A DNA stretch of 64,000 nt from Apostichopus japonicus (GCF_037975245.1 NC_092567.1:20933376-20997375); one strand, 5' to 3'; shown: positions 45,753 to 59,155, counted from the first letter of the stretch. Made by a program: numbers and translations. Notes: generated by a model from the sequence alone, not told the origin.

Positions 45753-48614
45753 TTCCTACCCCCCCTAAACCTCTCCCGGCCTACACCCCTACACCTACCT
45801 ACACCCCTACACCTCTTCCCCATATATTAAAACTTTCTGTTTCATATCTAAATGTCCTTCATTACTTTTTTTTCAAGGATATAGCCTAACAAACGCACAC
45901 GGAAAAGAAAACAGCCATCTTGTTATCAACATTTTGTTCTGAAATTTCTGAGATGTTTATTGATAGCATTATAATTACTATAATCTGAAGGAAAAACAAC
46001 ATTTCAGGGTGTTATACAATTTTAACATGTTCTCCTCATAACATTTCCATTGCAATCCACATTTTTTTCTTAACTTATCTTGGTCCCCCATAAAAGTGAC
46101 TTCATTTAAAAAAAAAAAATTAACTTTTTTAACTTAGCGAAATCGGGGTTGTATCGTTCAGATGATTTGATAAGAAATTACATAAATTGATGAGAAAGAA
46201 ATTTGCGATTAGAGATATTAAAACAGTTGTATAATAATAGTTTCTTCTTTCCTTCATATTTCAAATATAAGTGCACTGTATATTTCAAACATAAACAAAA
46301 CACACTCCAGGACATTTTTATTTTCAGGACAATCAACCTCAAGCCTTTGATTCATAATTCTCTGGTTTATTTATGTTTTTAATACATAAGTTCTATGATA
46401 AGTTTGAAGGTCCAACACCAGAATAACTGAACACGCAATTTGCATTTGTAAGATTTTTATTTTATTTTTATGCGTCGGTATCCTAAAGACTAACCAAATG
46501 ACAATAACATTTCACAACAGTACTGGTTTATGAGTGTACTGGCTAATAACTGTATTGATTAATTATTAGATTGACCACATAACTATGCAAAGCAGTGATG
46601 TAACCATTTGGCACGTTTGTACACATAACAAAAATCAGGACACTTTGTAAACCCTCCAAGCTTATTGTTGTATTATTAATGACATCTAAATATGTTATTG
46701 CATTGTCGTCATCCATTGAACTTGAGGCTGAGTAATTCCCCTCCTCCTCCCCTCCCCCTCCTCTTTCATGTTACATCCATTTCACGTATGATAGAGAACA
46801 CACAGAGCAGATCCAACTCAAATCTAAATAGTTGTCATTGGTTCTTATCAAACTTGATATTATATCGGGCCAATGCCTAAAAATGGTTTGACCTGGATTT
46901 TGACTGTTAGCTGGATAAAGCTTGTACAAGGAATGTGCTATCTTAGTCATATTGCTGTATATACTGCATTAGCTCAGATTATGCAATTGCATATCAGGCC
47001 CCAAACATAAATTTGGGGGGTAAGGCTCCCACCCTCACCCATCCACCCACTCAAGCTTACCTCACCCACCCACCCAACCCAACAAAACGATTCGTAATTC
47101 TTCTCAACATGTAATTTCAGACAGAAAGGGTAGGAGTGTCTGAATTATATGAAACAAAACTATACAACAGTGTGACCAAAAATATCGATATTCGACTGGA
47201 ATTATTTTAAGACGTAAATAAAAGAAACAAATTAAATGAAACTTTTTGAATGAATTTTTTCTTCACCAGTTGGCAAATGTATTGGGATAGGGAATGGTGA
47301 GATGGTGGTGGGGTGGGGGGGGGGCAGGAGCGTAACCAACAGCATCTATGCAGTATATATATCACCCTATTACCACAAACAGTGCATGTGTTTGTTTTGG
47401 TGAAGAACAAACCCAGCAACAAAATTTACCTTTTTTCTGCCTTCCTTCTCCACTTGGTAGGTGTTGTTGTGTGCGAGCGTGTGTGTGTGTGGGGGGGGGG
47501 GGGGGGTAGATTTAGTTTGGTTAACAAGAGAGAAGGCTTATGTCCCCTATGCCCATGTTTACCTTTAACTTTCATTTAACCTTCAAGTTAACCATTGTAG
47601 ACTCAGATTCACCACAAAGTAGAATTCCCTTGGCTTCCTCTGCTAAAGTTACTTAGCTATTCCAAAACTTGGAATGACAAGATATGTTGGACAAGTAAAG
47701 TACTGTATACAGTTATCAAAGTACTTAGGTGAGAAAAGTCTGAGATTAATAAATTAATTTCAAACATTATGGAATGGTATGGTTCATGTTAATTTGTAGC
47801 AAAACAATTTCCAATATTGCATTACAAAAGAGTTTGCAATTATAGTCAAAAAGAATACATTTTTAATTTAACATTTAAAATTTAACTTGTGTCATTGAGT
47901 TGCATTATTTCACTTTGTGGTAGTTACAGAGGTCAAAAAGAACTCACAGTGGTCACAAAAACCATCATAAACCATGGACATTATTTATCCCCGAATATCT
48001 CATTGTCAAATAGGATACGAAAGGAACTGATAATAAAAATGATCAATAAACATTAAAACTGAATATTTTATACCTTTTTGTCCAGTCAAAACAAAAAACA
48101 GAAAAAAACAAAAACAAAAACCGGTTGTGCAATAATTTAAAATATGGTGCAATGTAATTTCCATGTTCTATGCACAGGTGTGCATGTTTCTGTACAGCCT
48201 CAGCATACCGTACACACAGGTTTTTCATGTCATCAGATCTCCTTTGCCCCCATTGCACAACACAGAAGCCTACTTGCGAAAGTAAAATGTCAGCTGTAAT
48301 TGCTTGTATTAATTATTGGATAAAGTGTGATTCACCACATTCTACACGATGGTCAAGAAGACGCTTCTAAACAGTTCTTTACTAAGAGGAGTACAGATTA
48401 TGAAAGTGCTGGGGAAGTTTCTCTTAAAGTATGTAACTGCAGTGCCTATACTCTACCAAACAATTAAGAGAACAAAAAAAAAGGTAAGGCAGGAAAAAAA
48501 AAAAAATGAAAAATAATAAAATAATAAAATCTTCTTCTGTGACATCCATAACAACTCCCTGCTGGCAAGTGCATTGGTATACTGACCCTTAACAAACTCA
48601 ATCTCATATTTATA

Positions 48615-48652
48615 TATATATATGAGATTTATATATATATATTTATATATAC
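48615..48652. repeat. Short TA-rich palindromic repeat
   Basis: 'atatatatatgagatttata' and neighbours. The region 45760-50424 otherwise shows no gene, only A/T-rich DNA with homopolymers. Confidence 0.6.
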
Positions 48653-50424
48653 TAGTCTAAAAGGCAAGAAATGAGGGCAGCATTTAGCAAAAGAAATAGA
48701 AAATGATGTACTGATAGTAATGAATGTTCATAGACTATTTTCAGTATCTCTGAATACTGCATAGCTTAAGGTATCGATAAATTGAATTTCACTGTCGACA
48801 AAAGGCTAACGGCTATCACCTTGGAACTGTTTTTTTACAGGGCTGTTTAAATATAGATAGGTTTGATGAAATTATTGACCCAAAAATCGACTTTCTTTAA
48901 ATGAGGTTCTTTCCATACTCGACAAAGAGAACTCATTTGGTACAGCATAGCAAAATGTAATTTGAACATTCACTAATTGCAAATATTTATGATTTCTCTA
49001 TTTCCGGTTATCTTATGTTATAAATACAGTTCACAAATTTTAAAATTGTGGTTAAGACGAGACTCTTCTCACTATTCATGCTATTATATACTTAAACAAG
49101 TATTTTCTTGGTTGATAGTTTCTGCTCTGTCACTGCTTTTTTGTTGTTGTCAATTCCCTTGTCTTCATCCCTCTACCATTACACTTAATAAGCAGCATTT
49201 TTCAAAGAATTGAATTGATAGATATTATTTTATCAGACGAATACAAGATGAGATAGCAATATTGCACTCAGTTCTATTTTGGTACTACTAACTCGTACTT
49301 ATGAAAATCTATAGCTGCGTCGAAAAGATTTTATATCAATCGCAGCTTGAAACATTAAATGCAAACACAAGAGTGTAGACTCTATATCCAAAGCATGGAA
49401 CCCACAAAAGGTACCTAAGACCCACTTAAAATCCTTCATTGTTTTTTTTTCTTTACTTTTGCACTAATATCTCTATATCAAAAAATAACCAAAAAACACC
49501 ACTTTGTCCGGAGGTGGATGCGAAAAATACAGTTAAATTATCATCATAAAAAACTCCTATAAAACTGGGAAGCAGTTGTACAAAATGTGAGTAAGAAAAA
49601 TGCCAAAGTCATGTCAAGAACTATTTCAATTCTTTACTTTCGGTTTTCTTTTATTTTCTTTTTTTCTACCTAGCACCTATAGCTGTAGAAAAAAAAATCA
49701 AATAAAAAATTTTTGACAAGGGAGCTAGCTGCCAACCTATTAATTTGTGAAAAGTCTCTCAATAACAGCAAGAAAGTGCAACTGTGCTTTATTTTGTAAT
49801 AACCCGCCCAAAATAATTGATTGAGTTGCAAAACAATACCCTAATTAAAATAATGAGTTGCGTTGCCTTTGTAAAATGCTACAAAGGGAAGAATATTTAA
49901 AGTGTTTGCATGTGTTTCAGTGCTAACATTACTAAACCATATTTTACTTTGCAGCAGACTCACTCAAGCTTTTAATGTTCTACATATAACCTATAAATTA
50001 TTTCTTTTCCTTCCTCACACCTCCCCCTCCCTCCCTCTCACCCCCTTGCTTTCTCCTCTGTTCCATTCCTTTCCCCCACTATGTTAATAAAGTGATACAT
50101 GTCTTTAAACTTTAATCACAACAATGGTTTAGTGTTTAATCAAGTTTTGTTTACACAGTTGGACACATTACCTTGCAAACACAAGCAACTGCTATGAACC
50201 CAAAGACTAAGAACTTATAGAAACTATTACACATAAGAAAATAACTAAACTTTAAGAAACATAAAAAAACATGAAAAAAGGTCATAAAATAGTTAACTCC
50301 TTTGGCTCCTGAACTTCCTCTTTGTCAGCACGCTTTCTGTTCATTAGGACCTGGAAAAAAATTGGTTTGGCTGACCGTGGTCCATTACGACAAAGTTTTT
50401 CTTCTTCTTGGAGGTCAGATGAGG

Positions 50425-50529
50425 TCATTTTTGGAGTTTGTAGATACCAAACAGAAGACAAAAGCCAGATAGGGCAACCAGCGAACCCCAGATCCAGGTT
50501 GGAGATCCTACAATCTCTCTGATTGAGGT
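50425..50529 (-). CDS. BAX-like exon 5 (membrane anchor)
   Basis: Residues 178-211: TSIREIVGSPTWIWGS, the hydrophobic helix LVALSGFCLLFGIY, then KLQK and TGA (50427-50425). The acceptor is TCTCCTCAG at 50530 upwards. Confidence 0.92.
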   Translation of the reverse strand, partial: TSIREIVGSPTWIWGSLVALSGFCLLFGIYKLQK

Positions 50530-53500
50530 CTGAGGAGAAAACAGAAAGAGGGGTGAAAGACAATAAAGGAGGATGAACCTGAATTCAAACAAAAATTGTA
50601 TTTCATAAATATAAATACCTCATAACCATTGTTTTATATACCATCCTATTTATAACAATAATAAATTATAGGCAAAACAAAGAAAAATCTATTTAGCTCC
50701 CCCCCCCCTCCCAAGTTCTTCCTCACAACTTTGATTCCAAGACCTGAAACAGACTTAAGTTTATGTTGAAGGTTTACTGTCTTGTTCAAGGCCAAGGCCC
50801 CCTCACACAGCTTTACATCACTAACCCCTGGTCATTGGTAACTTGTCACACCCAAACACCAAAGTGCGCACAATTCAAACAATCCCTCCTGGGGTACTAC
50901 AGTGTAACACATCTACATGTCCCTTGTGAGACTTCCCATAGGGTACAGCCACAAACCGGCGTACGTATCTATATTTACAAATTACCTCGCAAGTCCACAT
51001 TTATACACCTGGGTGAAGAGAGGCAATGGAGACAAAGTACTTTGCCCAAGGACACACCGTAATGATCTGGTCAGGACTCGAACCTGTAATCCTTAGATCA
51101 CAAGTCCACTGCCTTAACCGCTTGACCACAACGCCCTCATTGGCGAGTGTTCTTAAACTTCTTACAGCCTAAACCAATACACATACATTGACAGAGAAGC
51201 AACTATGAGGGGAAACTGTGGCAGGCAGGCCGGTAGGTCCTTCTCATTTTGAGTTGTTTTATGTTTGACAATGCAAGACATTTCTTTAAAGGAATGAAAT
51301 TATGGCCTAATAGTAGAGAGAAAAGAACAATGTATGGAACTCTGCTCGTAACTCAATCAAATGACATTCCTCAACAGGCAAGCTTATCTTGGGGCATACA
51401 TCAACAACTTTGGCAGATTTTCCTGCACCAATATTCAAATAAATGACCAAGTCAGTATCCAATGAGATTAAAGTAAAACACTCCAAAAATTACGGGGTTT
51501 TTTTCTGCTTCTGTTAGAAAACCTCCAGAAATATTGATGGCCACCTTTTCAAAATGATTTGACACTCCCAATATTACGAGTTGTGGATATACAGGGAACG
51601 TCCAGGATGTAACTTGCCACGAGCATTCAAACAAATATTTTGGCCAATGGGATGAAGTTAGCATATTTCTCGACCACAAAGAAATCTGCGCATTTGGCGT
51701 CACCTCTCGTCCAGCGGCACACAAGCTCCGGTTAACCGGTTGTCGAATCGGCCCATGACCCTCCCCCCCCCCCCATGGTAGGAAGGTTAATAAGCTTAAC
51801 TCATGAACCTATTAATACCATCAACTGGATGGGTACCGGAAATTCAGTCCTAATAGATGATAACCATCATTCAGATGTGGGTGATACCATTTCATACATG
51901 GGGATGATACCATTGTCACTATTTTGTACTCACCCAGCCGCCTCTGTTGATGATCCACTGGGCAAACTTCCGAACGAGTAGTTGCACCACCTCTTTTATA
52001 AGTGTGTTGACCCAAGCTGGAAAGTTTTCATCTATGAAGCGACCTATTGCCTGCAAAAGAAAAAACAAACCATCGTAAAACTGCTGTCATCGAGGAAAGA
52101 GAACAAGCACACACATTTCTTAATGGATTGTTCATTTTTCGTTCTTTTCAAAAACTTTAAAAGTTTGTAACAAATTGGGTTCGGTACATACATGAGCTTG
52201 TCTATAGTGAAATGATCTACAACTTCTAAAATGCCGAAAATTTTTCCTGATGCTGTGCTTTTTGGCTGTGATCTAAAAACAATTAACTTAAAACAAAAAG
52301 GTTTATCTGGGTCATGAGATATTTCATATGAAAGTTAAATAGATATATAAATAAATAGATAGATGTTTAATTAGTCAGTAATTTACTAACTAATTAAACA
52401 TTCCCAGTTTACATTGTTATGGTAATCAGTTGTCTCCAATACTAACTCAGATCCAGCATATCAAGAAACACTGCCATCTTTCATACTGCTTTCAGAGGCC
52501 ACTTTTGGACTCAAATAAGAATATAATTACAACTCTTTAATTTTTGGTGGCTTAACACAAATTAGCAATAGAATAAACAATCTCTTTTTTAAATTTTTTT
52601 ATACTACGTTTAGGGTTCTATTTATTATCGTTTAGTATTGGGTGTTTATTACTATCTGCTTTAGGCTTTTACAATATTTGTCTTATTGTACTATAGTTTC
52701 TCATACTTATTTATATTTAATAATTAACTACGTTTTAATATTTTGTGTATTCTTTGTTAAAACTATTTACTTTTTACATATTTCTGAATTTGTCATGGAC
52801 TATATGCGTTTAAGGGCTTTAATTAGTATCGTTTATATTACCTTATATTGTTGCTTTAGGACTTTACATTTTGTGCCTTATTTGTTCTATATATTTAATA
52901 TTAGGTTTTTGTTACTATTTGTTTTTAGGTTTTCCATTTGTTAAAGCGCTTTGAGCAGCTTTGCTGATTATGCGCTACATAAATATTACTTATTATTATT
53001 ATTATAATGTCTCCTCTAAACATTCCTCTTACGGGTTTCTCAGTCATTCTTCTAAATATCTATCAGAAAAACATATTCTCGCTTGATATTGTCATCGTTG
53101 GATCTTATGATAATAATAAATAATAAATTACATTTATATAGCGCTTAATACAGCGTTTCAAAGCGCTTTACAAAGTAGGAAAGAGACAAAGGAAACCAAG
53201 GGGAAAAAAGAAACAAGGTATCAAACAGAAATGTGTAAAGTTGTCTCTTGAAAATACAGAGGGAGGGAGAGTCACGAATGTGAAATGGGAGTTCGTTCTA
53301 AAGAGAAGGCGCAGCGACAGAAAAGGCACGATCGCCATAAACGAGTGCGGGTATGTGGACCAGGAATAAATTGCAAATGCGCATGAAAGGAAGAGCGAAG
53401 CGTAACTGTAGTTGACCGATCAAAGGAGTAAGAAGGTCAGTGATATATTGAGGGGCAAGCCCGTTGATCGCTTTGAAGGTGTGAAGTTGGATCTTAAACT

Positions 53501-56500
53501 GGATACGCTTGTCATTAGTCTTTAATTCTTGAAGCTTTGCCAAGACTCTGATTGCTGTTTTAGCAAAGAGATAATTTAACGAATAGGGCTGTGGTTCCAT
53601 GCCGCAGAAAGCAACTTGCTAAAAATCTTATTATTTGCTTTAGATCCATTCTTGCATCTTCTCTCAAGCACATATCTAAGGAAGATTGGGCTGTTTTTCT
53701 AGCTGATATGCAAATTACTTACACGAGCACACATTTGATATGCAAAGTAGAAGAGGCCGATGACACGACCCCAGTTGATCTCCCCATCGCTGAATATGAC
53801 GTGAGCCACGGCTATGATGTTATCGATGGTGGACTCTTCTGGTACGGAATTGATCATTCTGCGAGAGCAAACGAATCGATTTACTAAACATAATACGTCT
53901 TTGTGATAAGGATGACTGTCATAATAAATTAAATCATTAAATACGTCCTCACAGCAGCTAAGATCATTCTGTAAACGAATCGGTTTACTAACATAATTAG
54001 TCTATGTAATAAAGATCGCTGTCATGAAAAAAAAATATATATATAAAAACTTCCTCAAAGCAGCTAAGAAAAATGTTGATTCCATCTGGGAGATATTATC
54101 AATTTCATGTTTCTTCACACACAAGGCAGAAGACTTGATCAAGTCTAAAATATGACATGATCCTATGACATGTGCTTCAATTTACTTCATTTCTTTCTTT
54201 CCTTAGTTATGTAATACTATGTATATTTTCTGCAATAAAGGGAGTGAAGACTTGCGCAAAAAGAAACGTCTGATGCCGGTACTCTGACCTAGTTTCGAAT
54301 GAGGTGTAACAGAAGTGTTAGACACCACCATGGATCCCAGAAAATACACACACTGCTTGCTACCATCGGTTATTAGACACTAGTGTACAGTCAATACATG
54401 CAGCTATGGTCAATACCCACAACACAGTGTACATAGCAGCAATGGACATCTCAGGTCCAGATAAAAGATAACAAGGTATCACATTTCATTACTGTCTGCA
54501 TTTTGTAGCGACAAGAAAAAAACGTTGTTTGCAAGCAACGGAAATTTAACTTTTTCAGAGGGCGGCACACGGTTTGGGGCGAGTCTTCAATGCCTTTAAA
54601 TGGAGATTGGTTTTGCAAAGACTGAATCCAAAACTCTTGAAACAAGAACTTGACATGACACTTAATGATGGCATATTGGTTTCAGTGTCAACGATGTTAA
54701 CATTCTGATCTTATAAATGTTTAAAAGAAAAAACAAACAGAAAGTGAAAGGTTTTAGATCCTACAGTGGCACTATGACATCACAGAGTTACAAAATGACA
54801 ACTCCCAGATGCAACATTTAACCTAGGATATCTCCAAAATGGAGCAAGAATTTTCTTAGCAGTTGGATGGGGAAGAGTGAGGGTGGGGGGAATTGTTCAC
54901 TACAAATAACTCTGTGATGAAAGCTGAAGATCATGGTTAGGTTTGTGTCCCCTTATAAAGCATTCAGTGTTTATTATAATAACAATAATAATCAGCAGTT
55001 ATTTTTACTACGCTTAAGCGACCGCAATTTTAGTCCTGAGAAACCAGCAAGGGCATATGGATTCAACTTACACATCGGGTGGCTTCCAATTCAACATTTT
55101 TAACTCAAATTTGGAATCTTTTCAAATTTAGAAAGTCATTTCTGATCGGAAAACCGTAGATTGCTCTTGGACGAAAAATCCACCTGGCCGTGTATCGAAC
55201 ATGGAACCTCCCGATTGCTAAACCTCTTTGCTTCCAATGTTACCAGCTTTATCCACTCGGCCAGAGCACCGTTATCATACTAACATTATTATAGCATCAT
55301 GTGGCATCTTTAATATAGCTGCAATGCCATTATCAGATGCATGACTCCAATACTTGTCAAAAACCTAATAAATTATGAAGATTTGACTGATTGTTGCCCA
55401 AAGTAGATTTTCTGTATTTGAAGATGGCGGCCAAGTGTCCTTCCGTCTTTTGTATATTATAAGTGTATCTAACAGATACAGTAGAGTTGGAGAGGAAAGC
55501 TAAAGTAATCATATTAGAGTATAAAGAAATCCATTTTTTTTTAAATACTTAACAGATAAGGTACTGTAATACTTAACTTCAAATAAGGTTGTAATATGTT
55601 AAGTTAAGTTGTACAGTACCTTTATCTGTTATGAATAAAACAAAATATCCGCAATACAAGAAAAATCGTACAGCTCTGCTTTGTCAATCCCTTGGAACTT
55701 TTAATATGGAACTCCTGATATTGATCCAAAATTAGTCTGGCATAAAAATACAGGTTTTGTCTGAACTCTTTCCAGGTTGGTAATACTATATTCTCTTTGG
55801 CAATAAATCATGTAAAATAAAAATAATAATTACATATAGTACAAACTTAACCAGGTTTCAAAGGGAAAAATTTAAAGAAAGAATTGATTTTAAAAGTTTG
55901 AGCCATACTTTTATCTACCGACAAATTGTTCAATTGTATTCCACGGAGGGAGCAACTACAGTGCCGCTGTGAAGACAACTTTTAACCATGAACTGATTGG
56001 AAACAAACCTTTGAAGTTCTTGATCTCTGTCAAGAGCGTCGCCAATCTCCCTGATTAAAGAGCCGACCTCCACCCACACCCTGTCGTGCTCTGACTCTTG
56101 GTCGGTGCCCCGTATATCCGCCAGAGTTGGGGCGTTCTCGATGCCGTCTCGTTGGAAGCGCTCTACGATGAATCTCTGAAGGAGTACGGCTCCTTGCTCT
56201 GCGATATCCTCCTCGCTGATCTGACGGATGTAAAGATCTGCCTCATCTGCGGAGTAAACATATGTAAGGAAGGCAAAAATACAAGTGAGAATTGAGTGAG
56301 AATCATTTGAAAAATTATGTGAGAATTATGTGAATTTTACAGCTGCACATCGCTGTGATGTTTATCCGTAAAGAAGAGATGTCGACTTCAAGTAGAATTT
56401 TAGTCTTGATATGTCACAGAACATGAGTAAATATAAATTGAGTGCTAGTAAAGTTTTGATTTATTTGACGGGTTTACAGCTTAAAAATATGCTATTTATT

Positions 56501-57221
56501 TCTAAAATGCTCCTTCAATGCTAAATTGATGATAACATTGTTCAAGTTCATGTTAATTTTTTTATAAATTCTAATAACTGAGCCGTACTTTGTTTAGGAC
56601 TGTAAGCGTACATGCACGATAGAGCAACCTTAAATGACATGCTACAAAAATTTGTTCCTGAGAAGTTAGTAGCAAATTGTAAACATAAAATTCTAATGTT
56701 TTCCTGTTAAGTTTGTGTGTTGCAACTAATGAACTGAATTAATGGTCTATGTATTATCCACTTTATTTGATGAGTCTCAGATGTCGAAAAAGGGTAATTT
56801 CTCAAAAGTTAAAAGTGAGTTTAGAAAGACATCCTGCAATGATAGCAGTGTTTTAATTATCCTCAAGATATGAAAATTAGTGTGTTGGCTAAAATCATGC
56901 TTTTAATGGTGTGACAAGGTACCTGAAACTTACACCCTGTCACTTTAGTCCACCAAAGTTTGCACAAAGGAATTAGATAACTTCAAATTTTTGCAATATG
57001 CAAAAATGAAACATTAAATATCAAATTTGCGGATGTTAAAACACTTAAACTTGCTCCTAAATGCAGTAAAGGTGTTGTAACCACCACAAGATAACGTGCA
57101 AAAATGGTTTCAAGAAGTGTACTAGTTAGGAAACATGAGACGGACCAAGCTGCCCTAAATATACTTTTCCCTGACACTAACCTTGACCACCCCCTCCTCC
57201 TCCACCACCTCCAGTTGCCAT
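50425..57221 (-). CDS. BAX: BAX-like pro-apoptotic BCL-2 family protein, complete (211 aa)
   Basis: Coding exons in order: 57182-57221, 56009-56246, 53723-53858, 51934-52050, 50425-50529 (40, 238, 136, 117, 105 nt). Phases are 1, 2, 0, 0, all GT-AG. The product starts MATG followed by a glycine run (4-12). An N-terminal helix resembles BAX helix 1 (IAEQGAVLLQRFI, 28-40). BH3 is LIREIGDAL with the invariant Gly82-Asp83. BH1 is FSDGEINWGRVIGLFYFA (115-132) with NWGR. BH2 ends WIINRGGW (170-177). A single C-terminal membrane helix, about 187-207, ends YKLQK. BAX-type proteins permeabilise the mitochondrial outer membrane after BH3 activation. Order, spacing and the GGW-TM tail fit BAX rather than BOK or the anti-apoptotic members; BAK is the closest alternative. 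The usual BAX length is about 190 residues, so this one is slightly longer between helix 1 and BH3. Confidence 0.93.
50760..51138 (-). mobile_element. tRNA-derived SINE in BAX-like intron 4
   Basis: Minus-strand head (51138-51066) begins GAGGGCGTTGTGGTCAAGCG and includes the B box GGTTCGAGTCC. The body has 'gtccttgggcaaagtacttt'-type sequence (RC of 51035-51055), a 3' domain style shared by many deuterostome SINEs. An AT-rich tail reaches towards 50650. Same strand as the host gene. Confidence 0.72.
51934..52050 (-). CDS. BAX-like exon 4 (BH2)
   Basis: Residues 139-177, AIGRFIDENFPAWVNTL... to ...WIINRGGW. The acceptor is TTTTGCAG and the donor is GTGAGT; phase 0 at both ends. Confidence 0.93.
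52600..53009 (+). mobile_element. LINE 3' end (CR1/L2/Rex-like), plus strand
   Basis: Ends with 'aaagcgctttgagcagcttt', then 'tatgcgctacataaatatta' and (ATT)n, the 3' signature seen in many aquatic-animal non-LTR elements. The upstream 350 bases look like AT-rich 3' UTR. It points towards the opposite-strand LINE end at 53105. Confidence 0.65.
53105..53600 (-). pseudogene. 5'-truncated LINE, ORF2 C terminus and 3' end, minus strand
   Basis: Minus-strand translation includes RIQFKIQLHTFKAINGLAP and YGDRAFSVAAPSL, then a stop where the family has Trp, then NELPFHIRDSPSL. This is the end of a CR1/L2/Rex-type reverse-transcriptase protein. The 3' end reads 'aagcgctatataaatgtaat' followed by (TTATTA)n. 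It is dead: truncated, with at least one nonsense mutation and a later frameshift. It lies in BAX-like intron 3. Confidence 0.85.
53723..53858 (-). CDS. BAX-like exon 3 (BH1)
   Basis: Residues 93-138, MINSVPEESTIDN... to ...FAYQMCAR, with NWGR at 121-124. The acceptor is CTCGCAG and the donor is GTAAGT. A truncated LINE lies about 120 bases into the next intron. Confidence 0.93.
54237..54599 (-). mobile_element. TTAA-flanked MITE-like repeat, copy 2
   Basis: Reverse-oriented relative of 36133-36484 with long matching stretches (for example 'agtgttagacaccaccat', 'cattactgtctgcattttgt'). The ends again form inverted repeats (aaagggagtgaagacttgcg and gcgagtcttcaatgccttta). It lies in BAX-like intron 2. 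Confidence 0.8.
54970..55270 (-). mobile_element. tRNA(Ser/Leu-like)-derived SINE in BAX-like intron 2
   Basis: Minus-strand head starts GGTGCTCTGGCCGAGTGGAT (A box TGGCCGAGTGG) and has the B box GGTTCCATGTTCGATAC. The body ends in an (ATA/ATT) tail at 54970-54995. Confidence 0.72.
56009..56246 (-). CDS. BAX-like exon 2 (helix 1 and BH3)
   Basis: Residues 14-93, from DEADLYIRQISEED to ...DRDQELQR. It contains the helix-1-like segment and BH3. The acceptor is TCCGCAG and the donor is GTTTG. Exon 1's G plus this exon's AT gives Asp14. Confidence 0.93.
57182..57221 (-). CDS. BAX-like exon 1 (Met, poly-Gly)
   Basis: Encodes MATG, a run of nine glycines in all, then Gln, plus one base of the next codon. 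The donor is GTTAGTG. The short GGN-rich exon resembles the brief first coding exon of vertebrate BAX. It continues upstream as UTR to a possible acceptor (TTCAACAG) at 57263/57264. Confidence 0.82.
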
Positions 57222-59155
57222 CGTTGTGAACTCTTCTTGACCTCTGACTTGCAGCTAACACCACTGTTGAAAATTAAGTTGTCAGAACTCCTGGTTCGGT
57301 CTGCCAGATGAAAAACTTTAATAGAAAAGGGTTCAGGTCAAGGTTTCCAGTATCTGCAACATAAAAATAAAATGTCCATGATGAAATAACAGAAGTGTAC
57401 TATATATGTATATGAACTGAGGTACATTGCTTCCTTATGTTTGTGCAGTATTGGAGGTCCCATCAACTCATCATATATACCCATCAAATTTGAATATAAA
57501 CAATAGACAGGACCATCAGCTCTGGTCAAAGAAGAATCAGTTAACACATACTGTATGGAAACTAAACAACCACATAACATACAGGAGCCTGCGCAGCTCG
57601 ATCAGGCTTGCCCGCCCCCCCCCCCCCTGGTGACCAATCAGTTTCATTGCATACTATGCACAATGATGCAAGATGAACTAGTGAGTGTTCACATTTTGGA
57701 GCAAGGGTTGACAAATCTTGCACTGAAAATAGCTGTAGTACAAATTCTATGTTTCTAAATTTTCTTTAGTTGTCTCCAAAAATGGAGGATGAAAATCTTG
57801 CCGATTATGCCTAGGCCTATCTTGGTGATTTTCAGATTAACAATTTATTTAATACCTTGTATACTGTACTAGCAAAATGCACTGACAGATAAGCCTAGGC
57901 CTACATGTAAATTGATTTGAGCTGTTGTTTACAACCACCTTTAGGAATTAGCCTAACTTGTTATCAGGACGCTCATATCAACGAGTATTCCTGACAACGA
58001 GCACTCTATACAGTAAATCTTTACCAGTTTTCTTTGAAATGGAAATAGCCGACACCCAATTTATGTTCCACGGACTACAGTTACAGGCCCAGTTCCACGA
58101 TACCTTGTACAGTTGTATTTTCAATTCCATAACAAGTATGCAAGCCTAACCAACAGTTACACTAACCTATACTAAGTTTGCATATTATAAGACTAACCTG
58201 GTGTGCACTGCAGTCTGCTCCTCAAAAGCGTAGAAAGGTAAAGTACAACATTTATAAAGATGAAAAACACAAACGGTCTAGGCAATTACAAGTCTGTAAG
58301 CTCTGAGACCTATTGGAGGCTTCTGGACTTCATGCTTTCCGGTGTGTAAAGTGAAAGTTTTGCATTGCACGCATGATAGACGATGATTCACAGACTTACT
58401 GCCTATGGGAAGCCAAATGTCCAAGTATCATCATTGACGAACTTGAACTTCTCGAATTTCTGAATGCTTTAGATGTGAGATACAAGGCGTGCACCCAAGG
58501 GGAGGGGGGGGGGTTAAATTACAATATTGTGTTTGTAGTTATACAAGTATAAAATGTGTATAGAATGTGCTGCTCACTTCCTTCCTGTGGCTGAAGTTGA
58601 TTGCTTAACACATTTTATGTGAATTTAAATAATATATATAACAAAACATGCCATTCTCTTTTGCCTATTATATACATTCATTATACACATAAGTGGGTGT
58701 TTGCCCTATTTTCGGGCAGTATTTATACGTTTATGGTACATAAAGTGGATCGGGTGGGTTGTATGTAAGTTAAGTTGCGAATATTAATCAATTTTGACAG
58801 AAGATTTCTGTTAGTAAGATTAAATTCTGTACAAAGGAAAGAAAAATTATACATGCGTGGGTCATTGTTTGAAGGTGCTGTCTTGTCGCTTTCATCTAAG
58901 ATATTTTAAAAATTACCAATTATATTGTTAGTATGGTATATATATTCTCTCACATCTGGAGATTAAGTAATTTCTAGTGCAACAAGTCCAAGTATTAATA
59001 TTTTCGGTTAAAGGATGACTTTAGCTACATTAGTAATTTTATGTAGACCATAAAAACACACTGCTTTCACTCGAGGTTGTAGCTCTTTAAACTTTTTTAT
59101 ATTTAATTTCTGAGGAATGACTCTTTAAACAGCTAAGGCCTCATCGATTACTAAC

